This document shows, one piece after another, positions 14,422-22,292 of a stretch of DNA of 33,826 nt. Position 1 is the first letter of the stretch, and the number at the start of each line of letters is the position of its first letter. A model generated the notes under the pieces. That model made no database searches and was not told where the DNA came from. It worked only from the letters and a program-made list of their open reading frames with translations. This stretch comes from Ilumatobacteraceae bacterium (GTDB lineage Bacteria > Actinomycetota > Acidimicrobiia > Acidimicrobiales > Ilumatobacteraceae): NCBI GenBank assembly GCA_017859785.1, contig JAFMMJ010000019.1:1-33826 (forward strand), given 5' to 3'. Made by a program: the position numbers and the translations under genes.

Positions 14422-14844
14422 ATGGCGACCGTCTTCACTCGAATCATCGGCGGCGAACTTCCGGGCACCTTCGTGTGGCGAGACCCGGTGTGCGTCGTGT
14501 TCATGAGCATCAACCCGACGCATGAGGGTCATTGTCTGGTGGTACCGGTCGCTGAGGTCGACCATTGGACCGATCTCGACGAGTCGACCCGGGCCCGGTG
14601 TTTCGAGGTTGCGAACCTGGTGGCGACAGCGTGCCGCAGCGCGTTCGGCACCGAGCGGGTCGGCCTGATCATCGCCGGGTTCGAAGTGCCGCACACCCAC
14701 CTGCATGTAATCCCAGCCGATGAGATGAATGATCTCGATTTTCATCGAGCAGCGTCGAGCGTCGATCCGGATGCGCTCGAGCGCCAAGCTGCACTGATCC
14801 GCGACGCCCTCCGTTCCGCTGGCCACTCGGAATTCCTGCCGTGA
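14422..14844 (+). CDS. HIT-family nucleotide hydrolase or transferase
   Basis: The 140-residue product is a histidine-triad protein with the active site HTHLHVIP (His91, His93, His95). These enzymes hydrolyse or transfer nucleotide monophosphates, for example adenosine 5'-phosphoramidates or dinucleoside polyphosphates. The N-terminus FTRIIGGELPG and the segment VCVVFMSINPTHEGHCLVVP are typical of the Hint/Fhit-like group. Start ATG 14422 has a TACGCT box six bases upstream. The serine hydrolase gene begins within its stop codon (GTGA), so the two are translationally coupled; a functional link is not obvious. Confidence 0.92.
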   Translation: MATVFTRIIGGELPGTFVWRDPVCVVFMSINPTHEGHCLVVPVAEVDHWTDLDESTRARCFEVANLVATACRSAFGTERVGLIIAGFEVPHTHLHVIPADEMNDLDFHRAASSVDPDALERQAALIRDALRSAGHSEFLP

Positions 14845-16073
14845 GCGCCCCGCTCCCTCGGGTGGACCCTCGTGAGGTCGGACTGGCACCTGACCGTCTG
14901 CGTCGGATCGACGAGCACTTCCAGGCTTACGTCGACGACGGTCGGCTGTCGGGATGGTTGGTCGCCGTTGCCCGGCACGGTCGTGTCGCGCATCTCTCGA
15001 CCTGCGGGAGTGCCGATGCGAGCGGAAATCGTGCGTTCGTCGACGACACGGTGGTTCGGCTCTACTCGATGACGAAACCCGTGACTTCGGTCGCGGCGAT
15101 GATGCTGGTCGAACGAGGCATGCTCGGCCTGAAGGACCCGGTGTCGCGGTATCTGCCCGAGTTCGGCGAGAGCATGGTCTTCGCTGGAGGAACCGAGGAG
15201 GATCCGGTTCTGATCCCGCAGGACCGCCCGATGCTGATCTGGCACCTTCTCACCCACACAGCTGGGCTCACTTATGGCTTCCAGCAACAGGATCCAGTCG
15301 ACGCCATGTACCGAGCGGCGGGTTTCGAATGGGGCTATCCCGAGGGCTTCGACCTCACCGATTGCTGTCGGGCCTGGGCGTCACTACCGCTGCTGTTCCA
15401 GCCCGGGACGGAATGGAACTATTCGATCGCCACCGACGTGCTTGGGCGCGTTGTCGAGGTGGTCTCAGGCATGACCCTCGATCGATTCTTCGAGGACGAG
15501 ATCCTTGGGCCCATCGGTATGCACGACACGTCGTTCGCGGTTCCACCCGAGCGACAGGACCGCCTCGCCGATCTGTTCATCCCCGATCCGGCAACCGGGC
15601 GTGCTGTTCAGGCGCCGTCGTCTCTGGTGCGACCGAACCCTCCGCGGGTGCTCTCCGGAGGCGGCGGCTTGTACGGCACCGCCGACGACTACCTGCGGTT
15701 CTGCCAAATGGTGTTGAACGGAGGCGTGCTCGACGGTGTGCGGCTTCTTGGACGCCACACGGTCGGCTACATGGCCCGCAACCATCTGCCCGGCGATGCC
15801 GATCTCGAGGCCTACGGTCGGCCGCTCTTCTCCGAGACGACCTACGACGGCATTGGATTCGGGCTCGGCTTCTCGGTGGTGATCGACGCGGCGGCTAACA
15901 AGGTGCCGTGCTCCGAAGGTGAGTTGGCCTGGGGAGGCGCGGCAAGCACCGCGTTTTGGATCGATCCAGCCGAGTCGTTGTCGGTCGTGTTCCTAACGCA
16001 GTTGCTCCCCTCGAGCACCCACCCGATTCGGCCCGAGCTCAAGCAGCTCGTCTATCAGAGCCTGGTGAACTGA
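14841..16073 (+). CDS. Serine hydrolase, beta-lactamase / family VIII esterase fold
   Basis: The 410-residue product belongs to the beta-lactamase class C / penicillin-binding-protein-like family. The nucleophile motif SMTK (Ser76, Lys79) is intact, and Tyr194 in NYSIATD fits the second motif, where class C beta-lactamases have Tyr-x-Asn. Here the Asn is Ile. A WGG (about 365-367) stands in place of the KTG motif. These substitutions are usual in family VIII carboxylesterases and D-amino-acid amidases, so an esterase acting on small esters is more likely than a drug-resistance enzyme. No signal peptide is seen, which also argues against a periplasmic beta-lactamase. The GTG start overlaps the HIT stop by four bases. 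Confidence 0.85.
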   Translation: MSAPLPRVDPREVGLAPDRLRRIDEHFQAYVDDGRLSGWLVAVARHGRVAHLSTCGSADASGNRAFVDDTVVRLYSMTKPVTSVAAMMLVERGMLGLKDPVSRYLPEFGESMVFAGGTEEDPVLIPQDRPMLIWHLLTHTAGLTYGFQQQDPVDAMYRAAGFEWGYPEGFDLTDCCRAWASLPLLFQPGTEWNYSIATDVLGRVVEVVSGMTLDRFFEDEILGPIGMHDTSFAVPPERQDRLADLFIPDPATGRAVQAPSSLVRPNPPRVLSGGGGLYGTADDYLRFCQMVLNGGVLDGVRLLGRHTVGYMARNHLPGDADLEAYGRPLFSETTYDGIGFGLGFSVVIDAAANKVPCSEGELAWGGAASTAFWIDPAESLSVVFLTQLLPSSTHPIRPELKQLVYQSLVN

Positions 16074-16086
16074 CCGACCGACTGGT

Positions 16087-16788
16087 TCAAAAGAGCGTTG
16101 TCGATGTGGGATCGACGGGTTCGGTGAGGTGGGCTCCCTCGTTGCGAGCATCGTTGACCTCGGTGGCGACCTCCCACATCTCGAGTAGGTCGTCTGCGGC
16201 GGGCTGGAGGAGGTCCTCGGGCTGATCGTCTGGGTCGAGCCACCGGTCGACGCCGTTGTCATCGAGGATGACTGGCATGCGGTCGTGGATCGGCGACATC
16301 GTGCCGTTCGCCGCCGTCGTGACGACCGCGAACGTCGCTATTGGCGCCTCTCCTCGTTTCCAGACCGAGGCGATACCGGCGACGTTGAGGACTCCCCCGT
16401 CCCGTCGGGTGAACAGGTGGGGACGCTTAGCGGGCCGGCCGGCTCGGGTTCGCGGGCCATCGGGGGATGCCGGGGCCCATTCGTAAAAGGCGTCCATCGG
16501 AACGATCACGCGATGTCGGCGTACGGCATCTCGAAACGACGGCTTGTCCCAGACGGTTTCTCCGCGTGCGTTCGAGAGTCGCGCTCCGACGTCCTCACGC
16601 GACCAGTGAGGGATGAGGCCCCACCGGGCCGAGGTCACCGTGCGATCGGAGCCGTTGGTGCCAATGACTGGGGCCTGCGCGCTTGGAGCCAAGTTGAATC
16701 TCGGAGACCACTCGATGTCGACGACCGAGGCTTCGAAGATTTCCGCGAGGCGTTCTGGGCTGGTGGTCGTTACATACCGGCCGCACAT
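16087..16788 (-). CDS. SRAP-domain protein (abasic-site DNA crosslinker, YedK/HMCES type)
   Basis: The 233-residue product is a SOS-response-associated peptidase family protein. These proteins attach covalently through Cys2 to abasic sites in single-stranded DNA and protect them. Cys2 follows the initiator Met (MCGRYV). NARGE (Asn73, Arg75, Glu77), the active-site Glu103 in FYEW and His168 in SPIHDRMP are all present. RWGLIPHW is the usual core segment. The start is fixed by the need for Cys at position 2. The gene begins one base after the SMP-30 stop and is probably co-transcribed with it; no LexA box was recognised in front of the pair. Confidence 0.93.
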   Translation of the reverse strand: MCGRYVTTTSPERLAEIFEASVVDIEWSPRFNLAPSAQAPVIGTNGSDRTVTSARWGLIPHWSREDVGARLSNARGETVWDKPSFRDAVRRHRVIVPMDAFYEWAPASPDGPRTRAGRPAKRPHLFTRRDGGVLNVAGIASVWKRGEAPIATFAVVTTAANGTMSPIHDRMPVILDDNGVDRWLDPDDQPEDLLQPAADDLLEMWEVATEVNDARNEGAHLTEPVDPTSTTLF

Positions 16789-16789
16789 G

Positions 16790-17623
16790 TCACGGGCGTC
16801 CCGCTCCAGGCACCTCCACCCGGATGGTCTCCACTCGTCCCGTACCCGTGCCGGCGACCCGCTCGGGTTTCGTTCCCTGAGACGTGAGGATGAACAGCGT
16901 TCGGCCATCGTCACCGCCGAGCATGCACGCGACCGCTGACTGCTCGGTAGCGACCTCCTCCACGACGCGGCCCCCCTCCTCGATGAGCACAACGCGCCGG
17001 GCGACCGGGTCGGCGGACCAAATGCGGCCTTCGGCGTCGAGACAGCAGCCATCCGGAGTGAGACCCTCCACCTCGGCCCAGACGCGACGATCAACCGGCA
17101 TCCCGGTGTCGTCGAGCGCGTAGGAGGTGTAGCGCGAGGCGAAGGTCTCGCCAACGATCAGGCGGCCCTCTGGAGTGATGACGCTTCCGTTCGGGAACCA
17201 CACCTCATCCTCAGCGACGCGCACCGTTCCGTCGGGGGAAACGACGACCATTCGTGTCGGGCGTGGCTCGTCCCCTCCATGAAGGTCGAAACCGAAGGTG
17301 GAGACATAGGCCGTGCCGTCAGCGCCAACAACGAGATCGTTGCACTCGTATTCACTGACCGCGGACAGGTCCGCGTGCTCGGCGAGTCCATCGCCGTCCC
17401 AGACCAGCAGACGTTTGTCGAGCATTGAGACAACCAGGAGACGACCGTCGGGAAGCCAACCGAGCCCCGAGGGTTGCCCCGACACCTCCACCACGAGTTC
17501 TTCATGGTCGCCGTCGAGGGTGAACACACCGTGACGGAAGAAGTCGCTGAACCACAGGCGGCCGTCATGCCACCTCGGCCCCTCCCCGAAATCGAGTCCC
17601 CGGTGGATGATGGTTGGCGTCAT
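16790..17623 (-). CDS. SMP-30 / gluconolactonase family lactonase
   Basis: The 277-residue product is a six-bladed beta-propeller of the SMP-30/gluconolaconase/LRE family, calcium- or zinc-dependent lactonases acting on sugar or other lactones. Metal ligands are conserved: Glu14 in GEGPRW, Asn in ECNDLVV near 93, Asn in FPNGSVI near 144, and Asp in TPDGCCLD near 193. The substrate cannot be read from the sequence, and no sugar pathway is adjacent. TAGTGT ends six bases before the ATG at 17623. It is divergent from a lipoprotein gene 70 bases away and is followed after one base by the SRAP gene. Confidence 0.88.
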   Translation of the reverse strand: MTPTIIHRGLDFGEGPRWHDGRLWFSDFFRHGVFTLDGDHEELVVEVSGQPSGLGWLPDGRLLVVSMLDKRLLVWDGDGLAEHADLSAVSEYECNDLVVGADGTAYVSTFGFDLHGGDEPRPTRMVVVSPDGTVRVAEDEVWFPNGSVITPEGRLIVGETFASRYTSYALDDTGMPVDRRVWAEVEGLTPDGCCLDAEGRIWSADPVARRVVLIEEGGRVVEEVATEQSAVACMLGGDDGRTLFILTSQGTKPERVAGTGTGRVETIRVEVPGAGRP

Positions 17624-17629
17624 GGCCCG

Positions 17630-17687
17630 ACACTAGATCGGTCATCAACCGCAGGGATATGCGGCTCGTGGTCGCCCTGTCTACGGT
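17630..17687. promoter_or_regulatory. Two outward leaderless -10 boxes
   Basis: TAGTGT on the minus strand (17635-17630) lies six bases before the SMP-30 ATG at 17623. TACGGT on the plus strand (17682-17687) lies six bases before the lipoprotein ATG at 17694. The boxes are 46 bases apart, so here the two promoters do not overlap. Neither gene has a ribosome-binding site. Confidence 0.5.
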
Positions 17688-17693
17688 CAACTC

Positions 17694-18233
17694 ATGCGCA
17701 TTCTCGGTGTGGTCCTGGCGCTCGCATTGATCTCGTGTTCCCAATCTGCGTCACCTGAGGTGACACTCGCACCGTCAACCTCGGTCGCAGCATCGACATC
17801 ATCGACGTCACCGACAACCTCGGTCGCGCCGAGCACCACCGAGGCACCGGAGACGCGAAGCCCCAACCCTGACCCAACCGCTTGTCCGGATGACATTCGA
17901 GAGGCGGCCGCGATGACCGCCGTCGGGCAGCATCTCGCACTGATCGATGGCGATTTCGAGCGTGCGTTGACCTTCTCATCCGCCGCGTTCCGCGCGGGTG
18001 TGGATCCCGACCAGTTCGCATCGATCATCGCGTCGGGGTATCCCTTCTTGTTGACGGCGAGTCCGAGCGAGCCGGTCGACTGCCTCATCGCATCGGGAGT
18101 CGTCGCTCTCACCGTGCGATTCACACTCGACAGCGGCACGGAGGTCGACCTCGCCTACCGGATGATCGAGGAAGCAGGCCGGTACGCCATCGAGGCAGCC
18201 GGGGTGCTTCCACCGCCGGAGATCGACGTCTGA
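17694..18233 (+). CDS. Small lipoprotein of unknown function
   Basis: The 179-residue product starts with a short signal peptide and lipobox ALISC (Cys15). A Ser/Thr/Pro-rich linker (about 17-62) follows and then a compact domain of about 115 residues containing two cysteines (near 64 and 130). The domain includes ALIDGDFERALTF and is reminiscent of small NTF2-like or DUF4878-type fold proteins, but I cannot name the family. It should sit on the outer face of the membrane. It has its own TACGGT box and is followed by the terminator of the opposing tRNA gene. Confidence 0.75.
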   Translation: MRILGVVLALALISCSQSASPEVTLAPSTSVAASTSSTSPTTSVAPSTTEAPETRSPNPDPTACPDDIREAAAMTAVGQHLALIDGDFERALTFSSAAFRAGVDPDQFASIIASGYPFLLTASPSEPVDCLIASGVVALTVRFTLDSGTEVDLAYRMIEEAGRYAIEAAGVLPPPEIDV

Positions 18234-18270
18234 CGCCAGGTTCGGCAACTCGGTGGCCTCCAATCGGGGC

Positions 18271-18305
18271 CGAAAAACACGAAAACCGGCTGTTACCAGC
18301 CGGTT
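18271..18305 (-). terminator. Intrinsic terminator of tRNA-Pro
   Basis: AACCGGCTG (18284-18292) and CAGCCGGTT (18297-18305) form a perfect nine-base stem with a four-base loop. Read on the minus strand, the stem is followed by TTTTCGTGTTTTT, a U-rich tract. It lies directly downstream of the tRNA gene. This is the only canonical intrinsic terminator I found in the window. Confidence 0.85.
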
Positions 18306-18307
18306 CG

Positions 18308-18385
18308 TGGTCGGGCTGCCGAGATTCGAACTCGGGACCTCTTGTCCCCCAGACAAGCGCGCTAACCAAGCTGCGCCACAGCCCG
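18308..18385 (-). tRNA. tRNA-Pro, anticodon GGG, CCA encoded
   Basis: On the minus strand the cloverleaf is complete: acceptor CGGGCTG pairs with CAGCCCG, the D arm GCGC encloses AGCTTGGTTA, and the anticodon arm CTTGT...ACAAG has loop CTGGGGG with anticodon GGG. The T arm is CCGAG-TTCGAAT-CTCGG. Discriminator A and CCA (18311-18308) follow the acceptor stem. The body is 74 bases plus discriminator and CCA. The anticodon reads proline codons CCC and CCU. It is a single tRNA gene with its own terminator. Confidence 0.97.
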
Positions 18386-18432
18386 TGTGTGGAGGAGGAT
18401 GCTAGCGACCGATGGCGCCGATCCCCCGGGGG

Positions 18433-19200
18433 CTAACCCACCATCGTCAAGCCACCCGAGACACTGAGCACCTGCCCGGTCACGAACGCGGCGTCATCAC
18501 TCGCGAAGAACAAGATCGCCCCGGGAAGGTCGTCGGGCTGACCGATCCGGCCAAGCGGAATCGAGCGGCGGAACGCCTCCTCTAGTTTCTCGGGATTCGA
18601 GGCTCCCTGACGGAAACCATCAAAGAGCGCGGTGTCCGTTGGACCGGGACAGACGACGTTGCAGGTGATCCCGTGGCGGGCGTGCTCGCGCGCGAGTGTC
18701 TTGGTCAGCGACACCAGGCCGCCCTTGCAGGCTGCATAGACAGCCTCGCCTGAGGATCCGACACGGGCGGCGTCGGAGGACACGTTGACAACTCGTCCGA
18801 ACCCTCGCTCCGCCATGCCCGGCAGAACGAGGTGCAACATATGAAGCGCGCCGACCAGGTTGATGTCGATGAGACGCAGCCACTCATCGACCGAGGTCTG
18901 CAAGAAGGGCTTGAACACGTCCCAACCCGCGTTGTTGACGAGCACGTCCACTCCCCCGTGGCGTTCCTCCACCGATTGGACGGCCCGCTCGAGGCTCTCA
19001 CGGTCGGTCAAGTCGGCGACGACCGGTTCGATTCGCGCTCCGGTGGCACCGATCTCATGGGCAACGGCGGCCACCGCCTCGGCGGCCCGGTCGAGAGCAA
19101 TAACGATCGAGCCCTCTTCAGCGAACCGACGCGCTGTCGCCGAGCCGATGCCGCCACCGGCTCCGGTGATCATCACGACCCGTTCTGACAGTCCCCTCAT
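18433..19200 (-). CDS. badH: BadH-like short-chain dehydrogenase
   Basis: The 255-residue product is a classical short-chain dehydrogenase/reductase with TGAGGGIG (12-19), NNAG near 90, the catalytic Ser and YAACK, and the C-terminal GQVLSVSGGLTM. NNAGWDVFKPF, SSDAARVGSSGEAVYAACK, and CPGPTDTALF are strongly reminiscent of BadH, the 2-hydroxycyclohexanecarboxyl-CoA dehydrogenase of alicyclic acid degradation in Rhodopseudomonas. No other gene of that pathway is visible here, so the substrate is only suggested; another 3-hydroxyacyl-CoA is possible. GGGAGG lies five bases before the ATG and a GATAGT box about 11 bases further upstream. The gene is separated from the zinc-ribbon gene by 36 bases. 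Confidence 0.85.
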   Translation of the reverse strand: MRGLSERVVMITGAGGGIGSATARRFAEEGSIVIALDRAAEAVAAVAHEIGATGARIEPVVADLTDRESLERAVQSVEERHGGVDVLVNNAGWDVFKPFLQTSVDEWLRLIDINLVGALHMLHLVLPGMAERGFGRVVNVSSDAARVGSSGEAVYAACKGGLVSLTKTLAREHARHGITCNVVCPGPTDTALFDGFRQGASNPEKLEEAFRRSIPLGRIGQPDDLPGAILFFASDDAAFVTGQVLSVSGGLTMVG

Positions 19201-19236
19201 GGCAACCTCCCGACGGGACTATCGCAGGTCAGGCGC

Positions 19237-19446
19237 TCAAGCGAAGAGTTCGACGAACCGCCAAACGAGATAGACGATGAGGGCGACGACCAGCAGCTTG
19301 AAGTGCCACGGTGTGCGCTCCTCGGCAAGGGCGTTACGGGCGCGCTCGGTCTGCTCGCTCAAGTCGGAGCCACATGACGGGCACCGACCCTCCGAGTCGA
19401 GGGCGGAGGGAGCGTGGTAGCGAGCGCACGGTTCGCACCAGGGCAT
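19237..19446 (-). CDS. Small zinc-ribbon membrane protein next to der
   Basis: The 69-residue product has a rubredoxin-like zinc ribbon (CEPC at 4-7, CPSC at 22-25) and one C-terminal membrane span, about residues 48-66, with an Arg/Glu/Lys-containing linker between. Function is unknown. Proteins of this shape are often found next to der in actinobacteria as far as I recall. It begins one base after the der stop, so it is part of the DUF512-der operon. It was recognised by this context, its cysteine spacing and its clean hydrophobic segment in spite of its small size. Confidence 0.8.
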   Translation of the reverse strand: MPWCEPCARYHAPSALDSEGRCPSCGSDLSEQTERARNALAEERTPWHFKLLVVALIVYLVWRFVELFA

Positions 19447-19447
19447 G

Positions 19448-20842
19448 TCAGCCCTGCTTCTTGCGAATGCGGAGTTTCAGTGGTGTGGATCCGAACCCGA
19501 AGGCCTCACGGATGCTTCGTTCCAGATATCGCACATGGTGCTGGGGCAACTCGCGGTTCACGAAGAGCGTGAACGTCGGCGGATCAGTCGCACCCTGGAT
19601 CGCGTAGAGAACTCGCGCGCCTCCCGGTGCCGGCGAGGCCTGCTGGGCGGCCGCGATCACTCGGTTGACGTCCTTGGTCGGCACCCGCCGGTGATATTGC
19701 TCAATCGCGTCGGCGAGCACAGGTCGCAGGCGGTGCACACCCTTTCCGGTCAGTGCCGAGATCCCGAGCACCGGGGCATTGCCTAGAAAGGCGAGCTTCC
19801 GCACAACATCGGCCTTGATCGACGCTCTGCGTTCCGCGTCGTCGATGGTCTCCCACTTGTTCAACATGACCACCACCGGGCACCCCGAGGCGTCGATTCG
19901 TTCAGCGAGCCGCTGGTCCTGGCCGGTGACGCCCTCATTGGCGTCGATGACGAGGAGTGCGACGTCGGCGTCGTCGATCGCTCTCAGCGCGCGAACCGCC
20001 GAGTAATACTCGGCGCTGTCGTCGATGCGTGACCGTCGGCGCATGCCGGCGGTATCGACGAAGACGATGGGGCCGTCCTCGGTGTCGACCAAGGTGTCGA
20101 CGGCATCGCGCGTGGTGCCCGCCATATCGTGAACCACCGCTCGGTCATCACCAACGAGCCGATTGAACAACGTTGACTTGCCGACGTTCGGTCGACCGAC
20201 GATTGCCACTCTCGGCGGTCGCTCGCCGTCGTCAGCGAGGTCGGTTGCCGCATCGAGATCAAGCCACGGCTCGACAACGCGCTCCGGAGGCACACCAAGG
20301 GGCCCGAGGCGTTCGAGAACGACGTCAAGGAGATCACCAGCGCGACGGCCGTGCAGCGCCGACACTGGTAGCGCGTCACCGAGACCGAGCGAGAGGAACT
20401 CCCAGAGCTCGCGTTCACGCTGATCGTTGTCGGACTTGTTCGCGACCACCAGCACCGGTGTGTCGATGCGCCGAAGCCAGTCGGCCACCGCCTCATCGTC
20501 GGTCACCACCCCCACCGTCGCGTCGACCACGAAAAGGACAAGGTCGGCCTCTTCGACGGCGCGCTCCACCTGTCGGGAGACCTTGGCGTCAAGCGCGTCC
20601 CCACCTGGCATCCACCCGCCGGTGTCGATCACACGGAAGGGAACTCCGAGCCATTCGGCGTCCATCTCTTTGCGGTCACGGGTAACGCCGGGACGATCCT
20701 CCACGATGGCCACCTGACCACCGACGATTCGATTGAACAACGTGGATTTACCGACATTCGGTCGGCCGACCACGACGATGGTTGCCCGTTCACTGCTCGG
20801 ATCGATGGACGCGATGTCCCCGGCTGTTCCGTCATCTGTCAT
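19448..20842 (-). CDS. der: Ribosome biogenesis GTPase Der (EngA)
   Basis: The 464-residue product has two tandem Era-like GTPase domains and a C-terminal KH-like domain, as in Der/EngA, needed for 50S subunit maturation. Domain 1 has GRPNVGKSTLFNR near 26, DTGGW and NKSD. Domain 2 has GRPNVGKSTLFNR again near 213, DTAGM and NKWE. The end TPLKLRIRKKQG is typical of Der. About 18 extra residues precede the first domain. The radical-SAM gene ends two bases upstream and the zinc-ribbon gene begins one base downstream. A DUF512-der gene pair also occurs in Firmicutes, which points to an old functional link. Confidence 0.96.
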   Translation of the reverse strand: MTDDGTAGDIASIDPSSERATIVVVGRPNVGKSTLFNRIVGGQVAIVEDRPGVTRDRKEMDAEWLGVPFRVIDTGGWMPGGDALDAKVSRQVERAVEEADLVLFVVDATVGVVTDDEAVADWLRRIDTPVLVVANKSDNDQRERELWEFLSLGLGDALPVSALHGRRAGDLLDVVLERLGPLGVPPERVVEPWLDLDAATDLADDGERPPRVAIVGRPNVGKSTLFNRLVGDDRAVVHDMAGTTRDAVDTLVDTEDGPIVFVDTAGMRRRSRIDDSAEYYSAVRALRAIDDADVALLVIDANEGVTGQDQRLAERIDASGCPVVVMLNKWETIDDAERRASIKADVVRKLAFLGNAPVLGISALTGKGVHRLRPVLADAIEQYHRRVPTKDVNRVIAAAQQASPAPGGARVLYAIQGATDPPTFTLFVNRELPQHHVRYLERSIREAFGFGSTPLKLRIRKKQG

Positions 20843-20844
20843 GT

Positions 20845-22242
20845 TCAGACCGCGCTTTGAAGTGCCCGCCTGAGGGAACTGCCATCCGTCGGCACGATCT
20901 CGACCCTGCGGGGAAGATCAACGCTACGCCCCCCGTCGAGGAACCGACCATCGTCGCTCAGGCAGACATCAGGAAGCAGATAACGATCGGTCTCCGGCTC
21001 ACCAGCTAGCACCCGTGAGACGTCCTCGAAGGTCATGAGGCCCGTCACTGCCGTGTTGCCACCGAAGAACTCGTTTCGCACCGGCAGCAGTCTCACATCT
21101 GAACGATCAAGTGAGTCGATGAGCGGCGCGAGGACGGCCGCGCCAAGTTCGCCCGTGAGAATGCCGATTGAACCGGACCGTCGAACAGCGCTTTTCAACT
21201 CGACACGGCTTTCAGCGCGCAAACCCGTGTAGGCGGCGGGATTCGGGGGCATCGCTCCTCCCCCATCCACCGACACAAAGAACCCGCGCTTCGGGCCGGT
21301 CGCGGTGTCGACACGACCGTGGAACTCGGCATCGAAGGTGCGCGCCATCCCGACACCGTCCTCGTGCATCTCACAGCCCTCGTACGCGTCAATGCTTGGG
21401 AACTCCCGACCGGCCCGCAGGAAATACTCGTCGGCCAGATGCACCACCGAGCGCCCGAGCACTGACCGATACGCCTCCCTCCAGCGCTCGACGATGTCGA
21501 TGACGGCGGCCGCCTCGGCGACGGTGTGCTCACGCATTGATTGCTCAGGGTTGAACCGGGAAACCCCGAGTGGCACGACGGCGACCGTGGTGATCTCGGG
21601 GAAACGGTCGAGCAGTCCGGCGAGCGTGTCGTCCAGATGATCGCCGTCGTTCACTCCCGGACACACCACCACCTGAGCGCGAACCTCGATGCGGTGGTCC
21701 AGTAGCGCACGCAGCCAACGAAGACTCATTGCGCCTCGACGGTTCTTCAACATCCGCGATCGAAGCCCACCCTCGGTGGCGTGAATGCTGACGTGCAGAG
21801 GAGACAACCGTTCCGTCACGACTCGCTCGAGGTCGGCCTCGGTGAAACGTGTGAGGGTGGTGAAGTTCCCGTAGAGAAAACTCAGCCGGTAATCGTCGTC
21901 CTTGAGATACAGGCTGCGGCGAAGACCCTTCGGCAGTTGATGGATGAAACAGAACTCGCAGTGGTTATCGCAGGTGCGGACGCGGTCGAACACTGCTGAG
22001 TCGACTTCCACACCGAGTGGAGCCCCGTCGGCCTTCTCCACGTCGGCCTCCTGCTCAAGGCCTCCTCGCATGAGGGTGATCGAGGGGTTCGCCGCATCGG
22101 TCGCGAATCGCCATTCGATGAGGTCGCGAGGCACGAGACCGTCGACGGCCACGATCTCGTCGCCAACGAGCAGACCGGCACGGAATGCCGGGGAGTCCTC
22201 GGCGACGCGCACGACCCGCGGGAGAGAAGACACCCGAGCCAT
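20845..22242 (-). CDS. Radical-SAM DUF512 protein with PDZ domain
   Basis: The 465-residue product has an N-terminal PDZ-like domain (about 6-60, with DSPAFRAGLLVGDEIVAV), then a radical-SAM-like core with CDNHCEFCF (Cys91, Cys95, Cys98; spacing CX3CX2C), and a C-terminal DUF512 domain ending in LPDVCLSDDGRFLDG. The reaction is not established as far as I know. The ligand cysteines are intact, so a [4Fe-4S] cluster and SAM chemistry are expected. It is the first gene of the der operon, which suggests a role related to ribosomes or RNA. Divergent from ispH with a 50-base gap that contains an inverted repeat. Confidence 0.92.
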   Translation of the reverse strand: MARVSSLPRVVRVAEDSPAFRAGLLVGDEIVAVDGLVPRDLIEWRFATDAANPSITLMRGGLEQEADVEKADGAPLGVEVDSAVFDRVRTCDNHCEFCFIHQLPKGLRRSLYLKDDDYRLSFLYGNFTTLTRFTEADLERVVTERLSPLHVSIHATEGGLRSRMLKNRRGAMSLRWLRALLDHRIEVRAQVVVCPGVNDGDHLDDTLAGLLDRFPEITTVAVVPLGVSRFNPEQSMREHTVAEAAAVIDIVERWREAYRSVLGRSVVHLADEYFLRAGREFPSIDAYEGCEMHEDGVGMARTFDAEFHGRVDTATGPKRGFFVSVDGGGAMPPNPAAYTGLRAESRVELKSAVRRSGSIGILTGELGAAVLAPLIDSLDRSDVRLLPVRNEFFGGNTAVTGLMTFEDVSRVLAGEPETDRYLLPDVCLSDDGRFLDGGRSVDLPRRVEIVPTDGSSLRRALQSAV

Positions 22243-22253
22243 GACAGCAAGTG

Positions 22254-22283
22254 AGGCTACCGGTCACCACTGATCGGTAGCCT
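22254..22283. promoter_or_regulatory. Inverted repeat with outward -10 boxes, DUF512 operon and ispH
   Basis: AGGCTACCG (22254-22262) and CGGTAGCCT (22275-22283) are perfect nine-base inverted repeats with a 12-base spacer. Each arm contains an outward-facing TAGCCT box. On plus it is nine bases before the ispH ATG (22293), on minus eleven bases before the DUF512 ATG (22242). The symmetry may be an operator, a pair of mirrored promoters, or both. Confidence 0.5.
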
Positions 22284-22292
22284 GAAGCCGTC

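Noticed and set aside
14841-16073. Antibiotic-resistance beta-lactamase
   Set aside because: No signal peptide, YSI instead of Tyr-x-Asn and WGG instead of KTG; these fit family VIII esterases better.
16590-16790. Longer N-terminus for the SRAP gene reaching into the SMP-30 gene
   Set aside because: The catalytic cysteine must be residue 2 after the initiator Met, which fixes the start at 16788.
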